NCBI GenBank assembly: GCA_021202635.1
Contig: JAJQCQ010000033.1
Span: 26,776-74,186, forward strand
Reading direction: 5' to 3'
Source of the DNA: Lachnospiraceae bacterium
GTDB lineage: Bacteria > Bacillota > Clostridia > Lachnospirales > Lachnospiraceae
DNA length: 47,411 bases
Position 1 is the first letter of the stretch. Each line of letters begins with the position of its first letter. The notes beneath the pieces were generated by a model, which was given only the letters and a program-made list of their open reading frames with translations, made no database searches and had not been told where the DNA came from. The translations under genes and the position numbers were made by a program. This document shows, in pieces, positions 32,912-41,570 of this stretch.

Positions 32912-33658
32912 TCACCCTTGCAGGTACTGTTCGAAACCTTTTTCATTGATCTCATCCACAAGTGACGCATCGCCCTCGGCTACAATCCTGCCGTCCACCA
33001 GCACATGGGTCACATCTACATGCAGCGCTTCCAGAATCCGGGTACTATGTGTAATGATCAGAAGCGAACCGTCCTTGTCCTTCTGATATTCTTCCACTCC
33101 GCGGGAAACTGTGCGCACCGCATCTACGTCCAGTCCGGAGTCCGTCTCATCCAGTATTGCAAGCGAAGGCTTCATCATCAGAAGCTGTAAAATCTCCGCT
33201 TTCTTTTTCTCACCGCCGGAAAATCCGACATTCAGGTCACGCTTTGCATAGGACTTGTCCATCTGCAATACTTCCATCTTCGCTTCCAGTTCTTTTCGAA
33301 AATCCCACAGACGGATGCGCTCCCCTGTCCGCTGCTCCAGCGCACTGCGGATAAAATTGCTCAGCGTAATCCCCGGCACCTCCAGGGGATTCTGAAACGA
33401 CAGAAACAGACCTGCTTTCGCACGCTCTGCCACAGTCGCATCAGCCAGATTTTTTCCGTCAAAAAGGATCTCGCCGTCCGTCACCTCGTAAGACGGGTTC
33501 CCCATCAGCGCATAACCAAGGGTCGACTTTCCGGCGCCATTCGGCCCCATCAGCACATGCGTCTCGCCTCTGCCAATTTCCAGATCAATTCCATGCAGAA
33601 TCTCTTTTTCCTCTACTCTGACAGATAAATGCTTTACCTGTAATATTTTTTCAGCCAT
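32912..33658 (-). CDS. sufC: Fe-S cluster assembly ATPase SufC
   Basis: ABC-type ATPase that drives conformational change in SufBC2D. The 248 residues carry Walker A GPNGAGKSTLGYAL, the signature FSGGEKKKAEILQ, Walker B AILDETDSGLDVDAV and the H-loop LIITHSTRIL. The ATG at 33658 has GGAGGA 5 nt upstream; the longer frame to 33733 runs through the promoter and is rejected. First gene of sufCBDSU. Confidence 0.97.
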   Translation of the reverse strand: MAEKILQVKHLSVRVEEKEILHGIDLEIGRGETHVLMGPNGAGKSTLGYALMGNPSYEVTDGEILFDGKNLADATVAERAKAGLFLSFQNPLEVPGITLSNFIRSALEQRTGERIRLWDFRKELEAKMEVLQMDKSYAKRDLNVGFSGGEKKKAEILQLLMMKPSLAILDETDSGLDVDAVRTVSRGVEEYQKDKDGSLLIITHSTRILEALHVDVTHVLVDGRIVAEGDASLVDEINEKGFEQYLQG

Positions 33659-33704
33659 ATCAATCCTCCGTAATCCCGACCATTTTGCTCGGATATCGAA
33701 GTGT

Positions 33705-33733
33705 ATTATATACCCGGTATACGATTCTTGCAA
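33705..33733 (-). promoter_or_regulatory. suf operon promoter with internal palindrome
   Basis: TTGCAA (33728-33733), a 17-bp spacer and a perfect TATAAT (33705-33710) on the minus strand. The 13-bp perfect palindrome TATACCCGGTATA (33709-33721) fills the spacer next to the -10. Its ATACC/GGTAT arms resemble half sites of Rrf2-family (IscR-like) regulators, so Fe-S-responsive repression is plausible. No iscR-like gene is in the window. Confidence 0.7.
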
Positions 33734-33772
33734 GGAAAAAATCCTGCAAAATCCATCTGATTCTGTTCCTGT

Positions 33773-34570
33773 TTATTTTCTTCTTTTATAATCAAGCCGA
33801 ATCTTGTCCGTGATCAGCGCAATGAACTCGGAATTTGTCGGCTTTCCTTTCCCGTTACTGACTGTATATCCAAACAGCTCTTCGATGGTATCCATCTTTC
33901 CCCGGCTCCAGGCAACCTCGATTGCATGACGGATCGCCCTCTCGACACGGCTCGACGTGGTCTGGTGTTTTTTCGCGATGGTCGGATAAAGGATTTTCGT
34001 GATCGAATGGAGCATCTCTGCATCCGTCACGGACATGATAATCGCATCACGCAGATATTGATACCCCTTGATATGCGCCGGAACGCCGACTTCATGAATG
34101 ATATTGGTCACATCGGTCTCCAGATTCTGTTCCAGGTAATCCATGGAACCTTCTTCCGGCATTTTTCTTCCCTCTCTGGGCAGGACCCGTTCGCTGCGCG
34201 CGCGTACTCGTTTGATGTGATTCAGCACATTTTCCTGGTCAAATGGCTTCAATATATAATATTCTGCACCCAGATTGAATGCTTCCACGGTGGTTCTCTG
34301 CTGGCTGACGGCGGATATGACAATAAAAGCCGGCTTTTTCAGATCCGGCTCACGGTTTACCCGGTCCATCACGCCCAGTCCATCCAGCTTCGGCATAATA
34401 ATGTCCAGCAAAACCACATCCGGCTTTTTTTCCTTTATAATTTCAATCAGTTCCTCTCCATTTCCCGCTTTGCCGACCACCTGCAGCTCCTCATCACTGC
34501 TGACAATGTGATCCAGCATCTGCACCATCCCGTCATTGTCATCTGCAATTGCAACATTCAGCTTTTCCAT
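33773..34570 (-). CDS. spo0A: Sporulation response regulator Spo0A
   Basis: Master regulator of entry into sporulation. The 265 residues have an N-terminal receiver domain (about 1-125) with the acidic pair in IADDND, the phospho-acceptor Asp in [14 protein letters not shown] and the conserved Lys in YYILKPFDQ, and a C-terminal Spo0A DNA-binding domain containing [36 protein letters not shown] and [16 protein letters not shown]. The start ATG has AAAAGGAGAGGAG upstream. The usual neighbour spoIVB is not adjacent; the suf operon lies downstream and a divergent transporter gene upstream. The leader carries a terminator-like hairpin. Confidence 0.98.
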   Translation of the reverse strand: MEKLNVAIADDNDGMVQMLDHIVSSDEELQVVGKAGNGEELIEIIKEKKPDVVLLDIIMPKLDGLGVMDRVNREPDLKKPAFIVISAVSQQRTTVEAFNLGAEYYILKPFDQENVLNHIKRVRARSERVLPREGRKMPEEGSMDYLEQNLETDVTNIIHEVGVPAHIKGYQYLRDAIIMSVTDAEMLHSITKILYPTIAKKHQTTSSRVERAIRHAIEVAWSRGKMDTIEELFGYTVSNGKGKPTNSEFIALITDKIRLDYKRRK

Positions 34571-34594
34571 TTTCTATACTCCTCTCCTTTTTCT

Positions 34595-34651
34595 AAAAAG
34601 CAGCTTTCGCCGTTTCCCTTTTGTGCCGCTTCCACAACCGGCCTGCTTTTT
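34595..34651 (-). promoter_or_regulatory. Terminator-like hairpin in the spo0A leader
   Basis: On the minus strand AAAAAGCAG (34643-34651) pairs perfectly with CTGCTTTTT (34595-34603), 9 bp closing a GC-rich loop that can fold further (GCCG/CGGC). It starts at about the transcription start and ends in a T5 run about 24 nt before the spo0A codon, so it could attenuate transcription or shape translation. Confidence 0.45.
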
Positions 34652-34679
34652 ATTATATTTTTTTCGCCTGATTTCGCAA
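34652..34679 (-). promoter_or_regulatory. Putative spo0A vegetative promoter
   Basis: TTGCGA (34674-34679), a 16-bp spacer and TATAAT (34652-34657) on the minus strand. A near 0A box (TGTCGGAA) lies about 25 bp upstream of the -35. I could not identify a convincing sigma-H promoter by eye. Confidence 0.55.
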
Positions 34680-34822
34680 GAAAATCTCATCGAGCCGTTC
34701 CGACAGAAACAGCCGCAATTCTCCCCTGTACCTGTGCGATTGACACGACCAAGAAACGAAAACCTTGCCAAAATGTGACAGAATTAAGGAAAATATAGCA
34801 GATTTTGGGGAATTTTTTTCTC

Positions 34823-34852
34823 TTGTATCTTCTGCTCTCTATGTGGTATACT
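34823..34852 (+). promoter_or_regulatory. Promoter of the ECF S component-coaX unit
   Basis: TTGTAT (34823-34828), an 18-bp spacer and TATACT (34847-34852) preceded by TGG, an extended -10 element. The start is expected near 34859. Confidence 0.6.
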
Positions 34853-34858
34853 GTCCCG

Positions 34859-35101
34859 GTAGTTGTGTTGTATCCCAATTGGAAAGAAGAACCGTCACTG
34901 TTCCGACCTGTTACAGTTAGGAAGCTTCCAGGATTTCGAAAGCAAAACCGCCTGGATTCTCACAGTCTATATCTGTGTCTGACGCATCGGCTCTTTGTCT
35001 CTAAGCATCCTACCGCCATGGAGGGTAGCTTACTGGCAGCCGCATCCGGCACACCGCGGTGCTCTTTCACACAGGGAATAATAACAAGGAGGACAAATCA
35101 A
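34859..35101 (+). promoter_or_regulatory. Long structured leader of the ECF transporter gene
   Basis: About 240 nt without a convincing gene. It contains several potential hairpins: ACTGT/ACAGT near 34898-34918, CCAGG/CCTGG near 34927-34954, CTACC/GGTAG near 35009-35030 and the palindrome CACCGCGGTG near 35052. The length and folds suggest a cis-regulatory RNA; I could not match it to a known riboswitch or a full T-box. Confidence 0.35.
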
Positions 35102-35737
35102 ATGAACACAAACACAAAATTCAACACCTCGCAGCTCGTCATTCTTGGTCTTATGACCGCCATTCTTCTTCTCATGGCTTACACGCCGCTCGGATACCTG
35201 AATATCGGCCCTCTCGCAATCACCTTCAATGTGATTCCTGTGGCGATCGCCGCGATTACGCTCGGCCCGGTTGGCGGCGCAGTGACCGGCTCCGTCTTTG
35301 GACTGACCAGCTTTCTGCAGTGCATCGGCATTGGCGGCACCAGCGCCATGGGAGCCATCCTGTTTGGCATCAATCCGCTTCTGGCCTTTATCCAGCGCTT
35401 CGTACCCAGATTTCTGGACGGCCTTCTTCTCGGATACATCTTCCGCGGCGTCAGAAAGGCAGTAAATACTTCCGTGGCCTGCTTCGTGACCGGCTTCTGC
35501 TCTGCATTTCTGAACACGCTGTTTTTTATGAGCGCACTTGTACTGCTGTTTGGCAATACGGAGTATATGCAGAACCTGATGGGAGGTAAGAATGTCATTC
35601 TCTTTATCTGCGGATTTGTCGGTGTCAATGCTGTATGTGAAATGATCTCTTCGACCATCCTCACCGGCGCAGTCGGCATCGCGCTGTACAAAGCGCATTT
35701 CGTACCGGCTTCGACTCCGCGCCGTGCTCGCGCGTAA
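35102..35737 (+). CDS. ECF transporter S component, probably for pantothenate
   Basis: Substrate-binding membrane subunit of an energy-coupling factor transporter, needing a shared EcfAAT module encoded elsewhere. The 211 residues have about six hydrophobic segments (LVILGLMTAILLLMAYTPLG, ITFNVIPVAIAAITLGPVGG, the FLDGLLLGYIFRG loop, ALVLLFG). coaX lies directly downstream on the same strand, so pantothenate is the likely substrate (inference from context). The ATG at 35102 has AAGGAGG 9 nt upstream; the frame reaching 34805 runs through the promoter and leader. The last residues (PASTPRRARA) and the stop codon are supplied by a 40-bp tandem repeat, so the C-terminus may be recently altered. 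Confidence 0.85.
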   Translation: MNTNTKFNTSQLVILGLMTAILLLMAYTPLGYLNIGPLAITFNVIPVAIAAITLGPVGGAVTGSVFGLTSFLQCIGIGGTSAMGAILFGINPLLAFIQRFVPRFLDGLLLGYIFRGVRKAVNTSVACFVTGFCSAFLNTLFFMSALVLLFGNTEYMQNLMGGKNVILFICGFVGVNAVCEMISSTILTGAVGIALYKAHFVPASTPRRARA

Positions 35738-35820
35738 TTTTGCGTTAGCTTCGACACCGCGCCGTGCTCGCGCGTAATTTTGTGCCGGCTTCGACTCCGC
35801 GCCGTGTACGTGCGCAAACA
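35701..35820 (+). repeat. Three tandem 40-bp repeats after the ECF gene
   Basis: Units at 35701-35740, 35741-35780 and 35781-35820, each with CTTCGACWCCGCGCCGTG. Units 1 and 2 share CTCGCGCGTAATTT; the end of unit 3 has diverged. Unit 1 overlaps the last codons and stop of the ECF gene. The array fills most of the gap to coaX. Confidence 0.85.
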
Positions 35821-35875
35821 GGCTGCGAGCCCTGCATTGGGCGCGGCATAACAGAACGATTCAGGAGGTTCCGCC

Positions 35876-36640
35876 ATGATTCTGGCAATTGATATTGGAA
35901 ATACGAACACGGTCATCGGCTGCTGCCGCGGCCAGAGCATTCTTTTCGTAGAACGCCTTTCTACAGCGCCTTCCCGTACAGTACTGGAATACGCGATCAG
36001 CATCAAAAATGTACTGGAGCTCTACAAAATCGACCGGAACGAGCTTTCCGGCTCGATTATCTCTTCCGTTGTACCACCGCTGACAAATCTCTTCTGCGAT
36101 GCCGTCGAGAAAATCATCGGTATCCGCCCGATGGTGGTAGGCCCCGGTGTGAAGACAGGACTGAATATTCTGATGGACAACCCCGCACAGGTTGGCAGCG
36201 ACCTGATCGTCAACGCAGTCGCTGCGATCGCTGAGTACCCGGCTCCCCTGATTATTATTGATATGGGAACCGCGACCACGCTCTCCGTAATTGACCGGAA
36301 TAAAAATTATATCGGCGGCATGATCCTTCCCGGTATCCGTGTTTCCCTGGATTCCCTTGTCAGCCGGACCTCCCAGCTGGTGCGCATCAGCCTGGAGGCA
36401 CCGAAGCGCCTGATCGGGAAAAATACTGCAGAGTGTATGAAAAGCGGCATCATTCACGGAAACGCTGCCTGCATCGATGGCATGATAGACCGAATCGAAC
36501 AGGAAATCGGAGAAAAAACGACGGTAATCGCTACCGGAGGACTGGCAGCAAGGATTACTCCCCATTGCACCCATGAAATCCTGCTTGATGACGCTCTGCT
36601 CCTGAAAGGCCTGATGTATATCTACTACAAAAACGCGTAA
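35876..36640 (+). CDS. coaX: Type III pantothenate kinase
   Basis: Phosphorylates pantothenate, the first step of coenzyme A synthesis, with an ASKHA fold and no feedback inhibition by CoA in the family. The 254 residues have the phosphate loop ILAIDIGNTNTVIG, the second ATP motif IIIDMGTATTLSVID, then NYIGGMILPGIRVSLDSLVS and the C-terminal TTVIATGGLA. Length is normal. The start ATG has AGGAGG 7 nt upstream. It follows the ECF S component on the same strand, a transport-plus-activation pair. Confidence 0.96.
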   Translation: MILAIDIGNTNTVIGCCRGQSILFVERLSTAPSRTVLEYAISIKNVLELYKIDRNELSGSIISSVVPPLTNLFCDAVEKIIGIRPMVVGPGVKTGLNILMDNPAQVGSDLIVNAVAAIAEYPAPLIIIDMGTATTLSVIDRNKNYIGGMILPGIRVSLDSLVSRTSQLVRISLEAPKRLIGKNTAECMKSGIIHGNAACIDGMIDRIEQEIGEKTTVIATGGLAARITPHCTHEILLDDALLLKGLMYIYYKNA

Positions 36641-36654
36641 ACACGAAAAAACGC

Positions 36655-36683
36655 TTGACAGAAATCCCTGTTTGGACTAAGAT
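36655..36683 (+). promoter_or_regulatory. rpsT promoter
   Basis: A perfect TTGACA (36655-36660), 17-bp spacer and TAAGAT (36678-36683) begin 15 bp after the coaX stop. The leader is about 75 nt. Confidence 0.75.
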
Positions 36684-36764
36684 AATCTAGTGTGTTTACG
36701 AAAAACGACCGTGTCCGTTTATAAACAAACCATGATAATTACGTAAAGTTGGGAGGTGTCCGAA

Positions 36765-37028
36765 TTGGCGAATATTAAGTCTGCAAAGAAGAGAATTCTT
36801 GTTTCCCAGAAGAAACATGACAAAAATAAATCCATCAAGTCTTCCGTAAAGACTGCGATGAAAAAGGTAGAAGCTGCTGTTGCGGCGAATGATAAGGCAG
36901 CGGCTGAGGCAGCGCTGCTGGCTGCGACTTCTACGATTGATAAAGCAGCTACAAAAGGCGTTTATCATAAGAATAACGCGGCGAGAAAGGTTTCCCGTCT
37001 GACAAAGGCAGTCAATACCATGGCTTAA
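36765..37028 (+). CDS. rpsT: 30S ribosomal protein S20
   Basis: Small basic primary 16S rRNA-binding protein. From TTG 36765 the product is 87 residues, starting MANIKSAKKRILVSQKKHDK and ending SRLTKAVNTMA, the usual S20 pattern. GGGAGGTG lies 6 nt upstream of the TTG; the in-frame GTG at 36756 is part of that ribosome binding site and is rejected. A non-AUG start of rpsT is known in other bacteria. Confidence 0.96.
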   Translation: MANIKSAKKRILVSQKKHDKNKSIKSSVKTAMKKVEAAVAANDKAAAEAALLAATSTIDKAATKGVYHKNNAARKVSRLTKAVNTMA

Positions 37029-37041
37029 TCACAGATTAAAT

Positions 37042-37063
37042 CGGATAGGGGGCACCCTATCCG
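37042..37063. other. Hairpin after rpsT
   Basis: CGGATAGGG pairs with CCCTATCCG around GGCA. There is no T tract, so it is more likely an RNA-end stabiliser or processing site than a terminator; the true terminator is at 37123. Confidence 0.5.
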
Positions 37064-37122
37064 CTGCGCCAGACAGGTGCGGCGCAAGCCGCAAATTTCC
37101 ACACCCCGCCTGTGTGCATAAG

Positions 37123-37157
37123 AAAGGCAGTCACACCGTCACGTGACTGCCTTTTTT
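37123..37157. terminator. Bidirectional terminator, rpsT / engB
   Basis: AAAGGCAGTCAC (37123-37134) pairs perfectly with GTGACTGCCTTT (37143-37154), followed by a T run on the plus strand. It lies between convergent rpsT and engB. Confidence 0.9.
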
Positions 37158-37163
37158 GTAACC

Positions 37164-37763
37164 TTATCTTTTTTCCACATCCGCACAGAACGCTTCCATC
37201 AGTTCCCACACTTCTTCCCGTCCCTGTCCGGTCTGCGAAGAGAATGGAATCATCTTCGCAGCCGGATGCAGATGAAGACTCTCCCGAATGAGCTTCAGCT
37301 GCTTCTGAATCTGGCTGCGCTTGATTTTATCGAGCTTCGTTGCCAGAATCACCGGCTCGTATCCGTTTGCGCAGATCCATTCATACATGGTCTTATCATT
37401 CTGCCCCGGTTCGTGGCGGATATCGATCAGCAAAAAGACCGCCTTCAGCTGAAGGGAGGAATGGAGATAACGCTCAATCATCTTCCCCCATTTTTCTTTT
37501 TCTGCCTGTGGCACATTCGCGTAACCGTAGCCGGGCAGATCCACCAGATAAAGGCTGTCATTGACATTGTAGAAATTAATCGTCTGTGTCTTGCCCGGCT
37601 GCGAACTCGTCCGGGCCAGGGATTTCCGCTGCATCAGCGTATTGATCAGGGAAGATTTCCCTACATTTGACTTCCCCGCGAACGCGACCTCCGGTCTGTC
37701 GTTTTCGGGAAGCCTGCTCGTAATTCCACATACCGTTTCCAGGCTTGCCTGTTTTATAACCAT
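37164..37763 (-). CDS. engB: Ribosome biogenesis GTP-binding protein EngB/YsxC
   Basis: Essential GTPase for late 50S subunit assembly. The 199 residues carry G1 AGKSNVGKSSLINTL, G3 VDLPGYGYA and G4 ATKLDKIKR, with the EngB-typical N-terminus ending LPENDRPEVAF. It lies 104 bp downstream of lon on the same strand, matching the lonA-ysxC order of Bacillus. Confidence 0.96.
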   Translation of the reverse strand: MVIKQASLETVCGITSRLPENDRPEVAFAGKSNVGKSSLINTLMQRKSLARTSSQPGKTQTINFYNVNDSLYLVDLPGYGYANVPQAEKEKWGKMIERYLHSSLQLKAVFLLIDIRHEPGQNDKTMYEWICANGYEPVILATKLDKIKRSQIQKQLKLIRESLHLHPAAKMIPFSSQTGQGREEVWELMEAFCADVEKR

Positions 37764-37867
37764 CTTTCTCTTCCTTTACTGTGTCACTCCTCGCGCCGCA
37801 AGCAGTCGTTACAGGCAGCTATCTGCCGGAGCAAAGGAGAGGCTTCGCAGCAATATCGCAAGGCTGA

Positions 37868-40180
37868 TTATGCCAGCGCCGCCTTCAGCACTTCCGGCAT
37901 GGAGCTCACAAAAAGGATCTTCAGTCCGTTTTTGATCTCATCCTGAATCTCGGCGACATCCGCTTTATTCTCTGCCGGTACCAGTACCGTCGTTATACCT
38001 GCCTGCTTCGCAGCGAGCAGCTTTTCTTTTAGTCCGCCAATCGCCAGAACCCGGCCGCGCAGGGTGATCTCTCCGGTCATCGCCACATCCGCCCGCACCG
38101 GAATTTCCGTGATTGCCGAGAGAATCGCCGTCGCCATGGTAATCCCCGCGGAAGGCCCGTCTTTTGGCACCGCACCCTCCGGAATATGGATATGGATATC
38201 ATTCTTTGCAAAAAAATCCGGTTCAATCTGATACTGCGTACCAAGAGAGCGCACATAGCTGATCGCTGTCCGCGCGGATTCCTTCATTACGTCGCCCATC
38301 TGCCCTGTCAGCAGGAACTCTCCTTTTCCGGGCATCGTATTCACTTCGATCTGTAAGGTATCGCCGCCGACGCTCGTCCAGGCCAGTCCGCGTACAATGC
38401 CGACATCGTTCTTCGCATTCCGCATCAGGATATTGCTGCGTTTCCGCCCCAGGTAGCGCTCCAGGTTCTTTCCCGTCACCTTTACCGTAGCTGCTCCGTC
38501 TTCCAGAATCTCCCTGGCTGCCTTTCGGCAGATCTCATCCAGTCTGCGCTCCAGCTGACGTACCCCGGCTTCTCTGGTATACCCCTCAATCACTGCCTCC
38601 AGCGCGGATTTGGAGATCGTCAGCTGCCCCTTTTTAAGGCCGTTCCGCTCCAGCTGCTTTTTCATCAAATGCTCCCGTGCAATGTGATACTTTTCATTCG
38701 CGGTATAGCTCGTAACCTCAATCAGCTCCATACGGTCGAGCAGGGGCTTCGGAATCGTGTGTACATCGTTCGCGGTAGCGATAAACAGTACCTCCGACAG
38801 ATCGATCGGCAGCTCGACATAATTATCCCGAAAGCGGCAGTTCTGCTCCGAATCCAGCACCTCCAGAAGGGCGGAGGAGGTATCTCCCTTATAATCACTG
38901 CTCACCTTGTCAATCTCATCCAGCAGCATCAACGGATTTTTGACGCCCGCCTGGCGCAGGCCATCCGCAATCCGCCCCGGCATCGCGCCGACATAAGTGC
39001 GCCGATGCCCGCGGATCTCTGCCTCATCGCGCACGCCGCCCAGGCTGATGCGCACAAACTTCTTCTCCAGAGCACGCGCAATCGACTGGGCGATCGACGT
39101 CTTACCTGTACCGGGAGGACCTACCAGACAGATAATCGGGCTGTCTCCCTTTTCTGTCAGGGTACGCACCGCCAGAAATTCCAGAACACGCTCCTTGACC
39201 TTCTCGAGTCCATAGTGATCCTGTTCCAGTATCTTTCTGGCATTTTTCAGGTCATGGTTATCTGTCGAACGCTTCCCCCAGGGAAGCTCCAGCAGAGTCT
39301 CGATATATCCCCGGAGAACCGAATTTTCCGCGGAATTCATACCAAGACCTTTCAGGCGTTCCGCTTCTTTATGAATTTTCTCCTTTACCTCATCCGGAGC
39401 ATCCAGGCGTTCCGCCTCTTCCTCGTAATGCCGCACATCCGAAAGCAGAGTATCCTCGCCCAGCTCCTCCTGAATCACGCGGATCTGTTCGCGAAGCACA
39501 TACTCACGCTGGTTCTTATCCACCCGTTCTCTCACCTTGATCTGAATCTCATTCTGTACCTGCAGGATGTCGATTTCCCGAACAAGGAGCGAGCTGAGAA
39601 GATCATAGCGTTCCACCATGTCCTTTGTCTCAAGGAGACTCTGCCTCGCTTCATAGCGAACCGGAAGGTGGACGCACGCTGCCATTGTCAGCTTCTCAAA
39701 CTCATGAATCTCCAGAAGGGAATGCAGCATTTCCTTTCCAAACTTTGGATTCAGCTGGCCATAGCGGGTCAGGAGATCCTCCAGCCCCCGAGTCATAGCC
39801 TCTTCTGTCAGCTCATCCAGTTCCACTTCTTCATCCTCCAGAATTGCAACCTGCGCTTCGAGGTAGCTTTCCTGATCGATGATATCCTGTATGCGCGCCC
39901 GTTCGAGTCCTTCCGCTCTCACACGCACAATATTTTTCGGCAGCTTGGCTACATTCAGCACCTTCGCCGCCACTCCAACCTCGTATAAATCCACAAGACC
40001 CGGATCACTTGCGTCCGGGTCTTTCTGTGTCACAAGAAATATCGCCTGATCTGCCGCCATCGCTTCTTCTACCGCCCGGATGGATTTATCCCGGCTGACA
40101 TCAAAGCTCAAGACCATGGTCGGAAAAACAGTCATGCCGCGGAGGGGTATGACAGGCATATTTCGAATCATGTCTTCCAT
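37868..40180 (-). CDS. lon: ATP-dependent protease Lon
   Basis: Cytoplasmic AAA+ serine protease that degrades misfolded and regulatory proteins. The 770 residues have an N-terminal LON substrate-binding domain (about 8-200, NMPVIPLRGMTVFP), a coiled helical region, the ATPase with Walker A GPPGTGKTS and Walker B LMLLDEIDKV, and the protease domain with catalytic Ser in PKDGPSAGIT and Lys in LKEKLLAAKQAG. Length is normal for LonA. A promoter with a palindrome precedes it. Confidence 0.97.
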   Translation of the reverse strand: MEDMIRNMPVIPLRGMTVFPTMVLSFDVSRDKSIRAVEEAMAADQAIFLVTQKDPDASDPGLVDLYEVGVAAKVLNVAKLPKNIVRVRAEGLERARIQDIIDQESYLEAQVAILEDEEVELDELTEEAMTRGLEDLLTRYGQLNPKFGKEMLHSLLEIHEFEKLTMAACVHLPVRYEARQSLLETKDMVERYDLLSSLLVREIDILQVQNEIQIKVRERVDKNQREYVLREQIRVIQEELGEDTLLSDVRHYEEEAERLDAPDEVKEKIHKEAERLKGLGMNSAENSVLRGYIETLLELPWGKRSTDNHDLKNARKILEQDHYGLEKVKERVLEFLAVRTLTEKGDSPIICLVGPPGTGKTSIAQSIARALEKKFVRISLGGVRDEAEIRGHRRTYVGAMPGRIADGLRQAGVKNPLMLLDEIDKVSSDYKGDTSSALLEVLDSEQNCRFRDNYVELPIDLSEVLFIATANDVHTIPKPLLDRMELIEVTSYTANEKYHIAREHLMKKQLERNGLKKGQLTISKSALEAVIEGYTREAGVRQLERRLDEICRKAAREILEDGAATVKVTGKNLERYLGRKRSNILMRNAKNDVGIVRGLAWTSVGGDTLQIEVNTMPGKGEFLLTGQMGDVMKESARTAISYVRSLGTQYQIEPDFFAKNDIHIHIPEGAVPKDGPSAGITMATAILSAITEIPVRADVAMTGEITLRGRVLAIGGLKEKLLAAKQAGITTVLVPAENKADVAEIQDEIKNGLKILFVSSMPEVLKAALA

Positions 40181-40238
40181 ATAATTTTACACCTTCCGTT
40201 CAGAGCATCATCCATTTCATTTGCTCTTTCGCAGCTGT

Positions 40239-40259
40239 ATTATATCGTGCCAATGGCAC
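40239..40259 (-). promoter_or_regulatory. lon promoter -10 with upstream palindrome
   Basis: On the minus strand TATAAT (40239-40244) is preceded by the perfect 13-bp palindrome GTGCCAATGGCAC (40247-40259). No good -35 is visible, so an activator or repressor at the palindrome is plausible. It is not a CIRCE or CtsR sequence. Confidence 0.5.
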
Positions 40260-40268
40260 TTTCATTCG

Positions 40269-41558
40269 TCATGCTGTCTCTTCAAAAAGACGGAACCTGC
40301 GTTTTCTTCTGGGGGTATAATCGTTGCTGCGCCAGGTCAGTTCCGGCTCGCCTGTACCCTCTACCGTCTCCTTTGTCACCAGACAGGTCGCAATCGTATT
40401 ATCCGACGGAATCCGGAACATCAGGTCCATCATCGTGTCCTCCAGGATGGCACGCAGGCCTCTCGCTCCCATCCGGCGCCTGATGGTGCGGTCCGCAATC
40501 GCCTCGATCGCTTCCGGCGTAAAGCTAAGCTCCACATCATCCAGACCAAAGAGTCCCTGATACTGCTTAATCAGCGCGTTCTTCGGCTCTGTCAGAATAC
40601 GGATCAGCGTATCGCGGTCCAGATCATCCAGAGATACCACAATCGGCACACGCCCCATAAACTCCGGAATCATACCGAACTTAATGAAATCCTCCGGCAA
40701 CGCCTGCTTTAAAACCTCTCCGACATTCCGGTCACTTTTCTGCGTCAGCTCCGAACCGAAGCCGATGCCCTTGCGGTCCATGCGGCTCTCTATAATCCGA
40801 TCAAGCCCTTCGAAGGCTCCTCCGCAGATGAAAAGGATGTTCGTCGTATCAATCTGAATCAGTTCCTGATGCGGATGCTTCCTCCCACCCTGTGGGGGAA
40901 CCGAGGCAACCGTTCCTTCCAGAATCTTCAGAAGTGCCTGCTGCACGCCTTCCCCGGAGACATCCCGCGTGATCGACGCATTCTCCGATTTTCGCGTAAT
41001 CTTATCAATCTCATCAATATAAATAATTCCGTATTCCGCTTTTTTGATATCGTAATCCGCTGCCTGAATGATCTTCAGCAGAATATTTTCCACATCCTCA
41101 CCGACATAGCCGGCCTCAGTCAGGGCGGTCGCGTCCGCGATCGCAAACGGTACATTCAAAAGTCTCGCCAGCGTCTGCGCCAGCATCGTCTTTCCGCATC
41201 CGGTCGGTCCCAGCATCAGAATGTTGCTCTTCTGAATCTCCACATCCAAATATTTCCCGCTGGTAATTCTTTTATAATGGTTGTATACAGCGACAGACAA
41301 AGCCTTTTTCGCCGCATCCTGCCCAATCACATACTCATCCAGGAATTCCTTGATCTCGGCAGGCTTTGGCAGGTTGATCGCATCCGGGTCCTCCCCGAGA
41401 TATTCCTCGGTTAATTCCTCTTCCACGATTTCTGCGCAGATATCAATGCATTCGTCACAGATATATACGCTGTTTGGCCCGGCAATCAGCTTGCGCACCT
41501 GATCCTCTGTCTTATTGCAAAAGGAGCATCTGACTTTCTCCATGATTTTACCCGGCAT
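40269..41558 (-). CDS. clpX: ATP-dependent Clp protease ATP-binding subunit ClpX
   Basis: AAA+ unfoldase that feeds substrates to ClpP. The 429 residues have an N-terminal zinc-binding domain with two CxxC pairs (CSFCNKTE and [10 protein letters not shown]), Walker [11 protein letters not shown], the pore loop GYVGEDVEN, Walker [10 protein letters not shown], and the ClpP-docking IGF tripeptide in [10 protein letters not shown]. The start ATG has GAGGAG upstream. clpP lies 134 bp upstream, with repeat A copy 4 and two hairpins between. Confidence 0.97.
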   Translation of the reverse strand: MPGKIMEKVRCSFCNKTEDQVRKLIAGPNSVYICDECIDICAEIVEEELTEEYLGEDPDAINLPKPAEIKEFLDEYVIGQDAAKKALSVAVYNHYKRITSGKYLDVEIQKSNILMLGPTGCGKTMLAQTLARLLNVPFAIADATALTEAGYVGEDVENILLKIIQAADYDIKKAEYGIIYIDEIDKITRKSENASITRDVSGEGVQQALLKILEGTVASVPPQGGRKHPHQELIQIDTTNILFICGGAFEGLDRIIESRMDRKGIGFGSELTQKSDRNVGEVLKQALPEDFIKFGMIPEFMGRVPIVVSLDDLDRDTLIRILTEPKNALIKQYQGLFGLDDVELSFTPEAIEAIADRTIRRRMGARGLRAILEDTMMDLMFRIPSDNTIATCLVTKETVEGTGEPELTWRSNDYTPRRKRRFRLFEETA

Positions 41559-41570
41559 ATCTTCTCCTCA

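Noticed and set aside
35040-35070. T-box riboswitch in the ECF leader
   Set aside because: ACCGCGG is present, but the rest of the T-box antiterminator sequence, a stem I pattern and a downstream terminator are missing.
40239-40259. Sigma-54 promoter at lon (TGGCAC motif)
   Set aside because: The -12 element TTGC is absent at the right spacing; the TGGCAC is part of the palindrome next to a TATAAT box.
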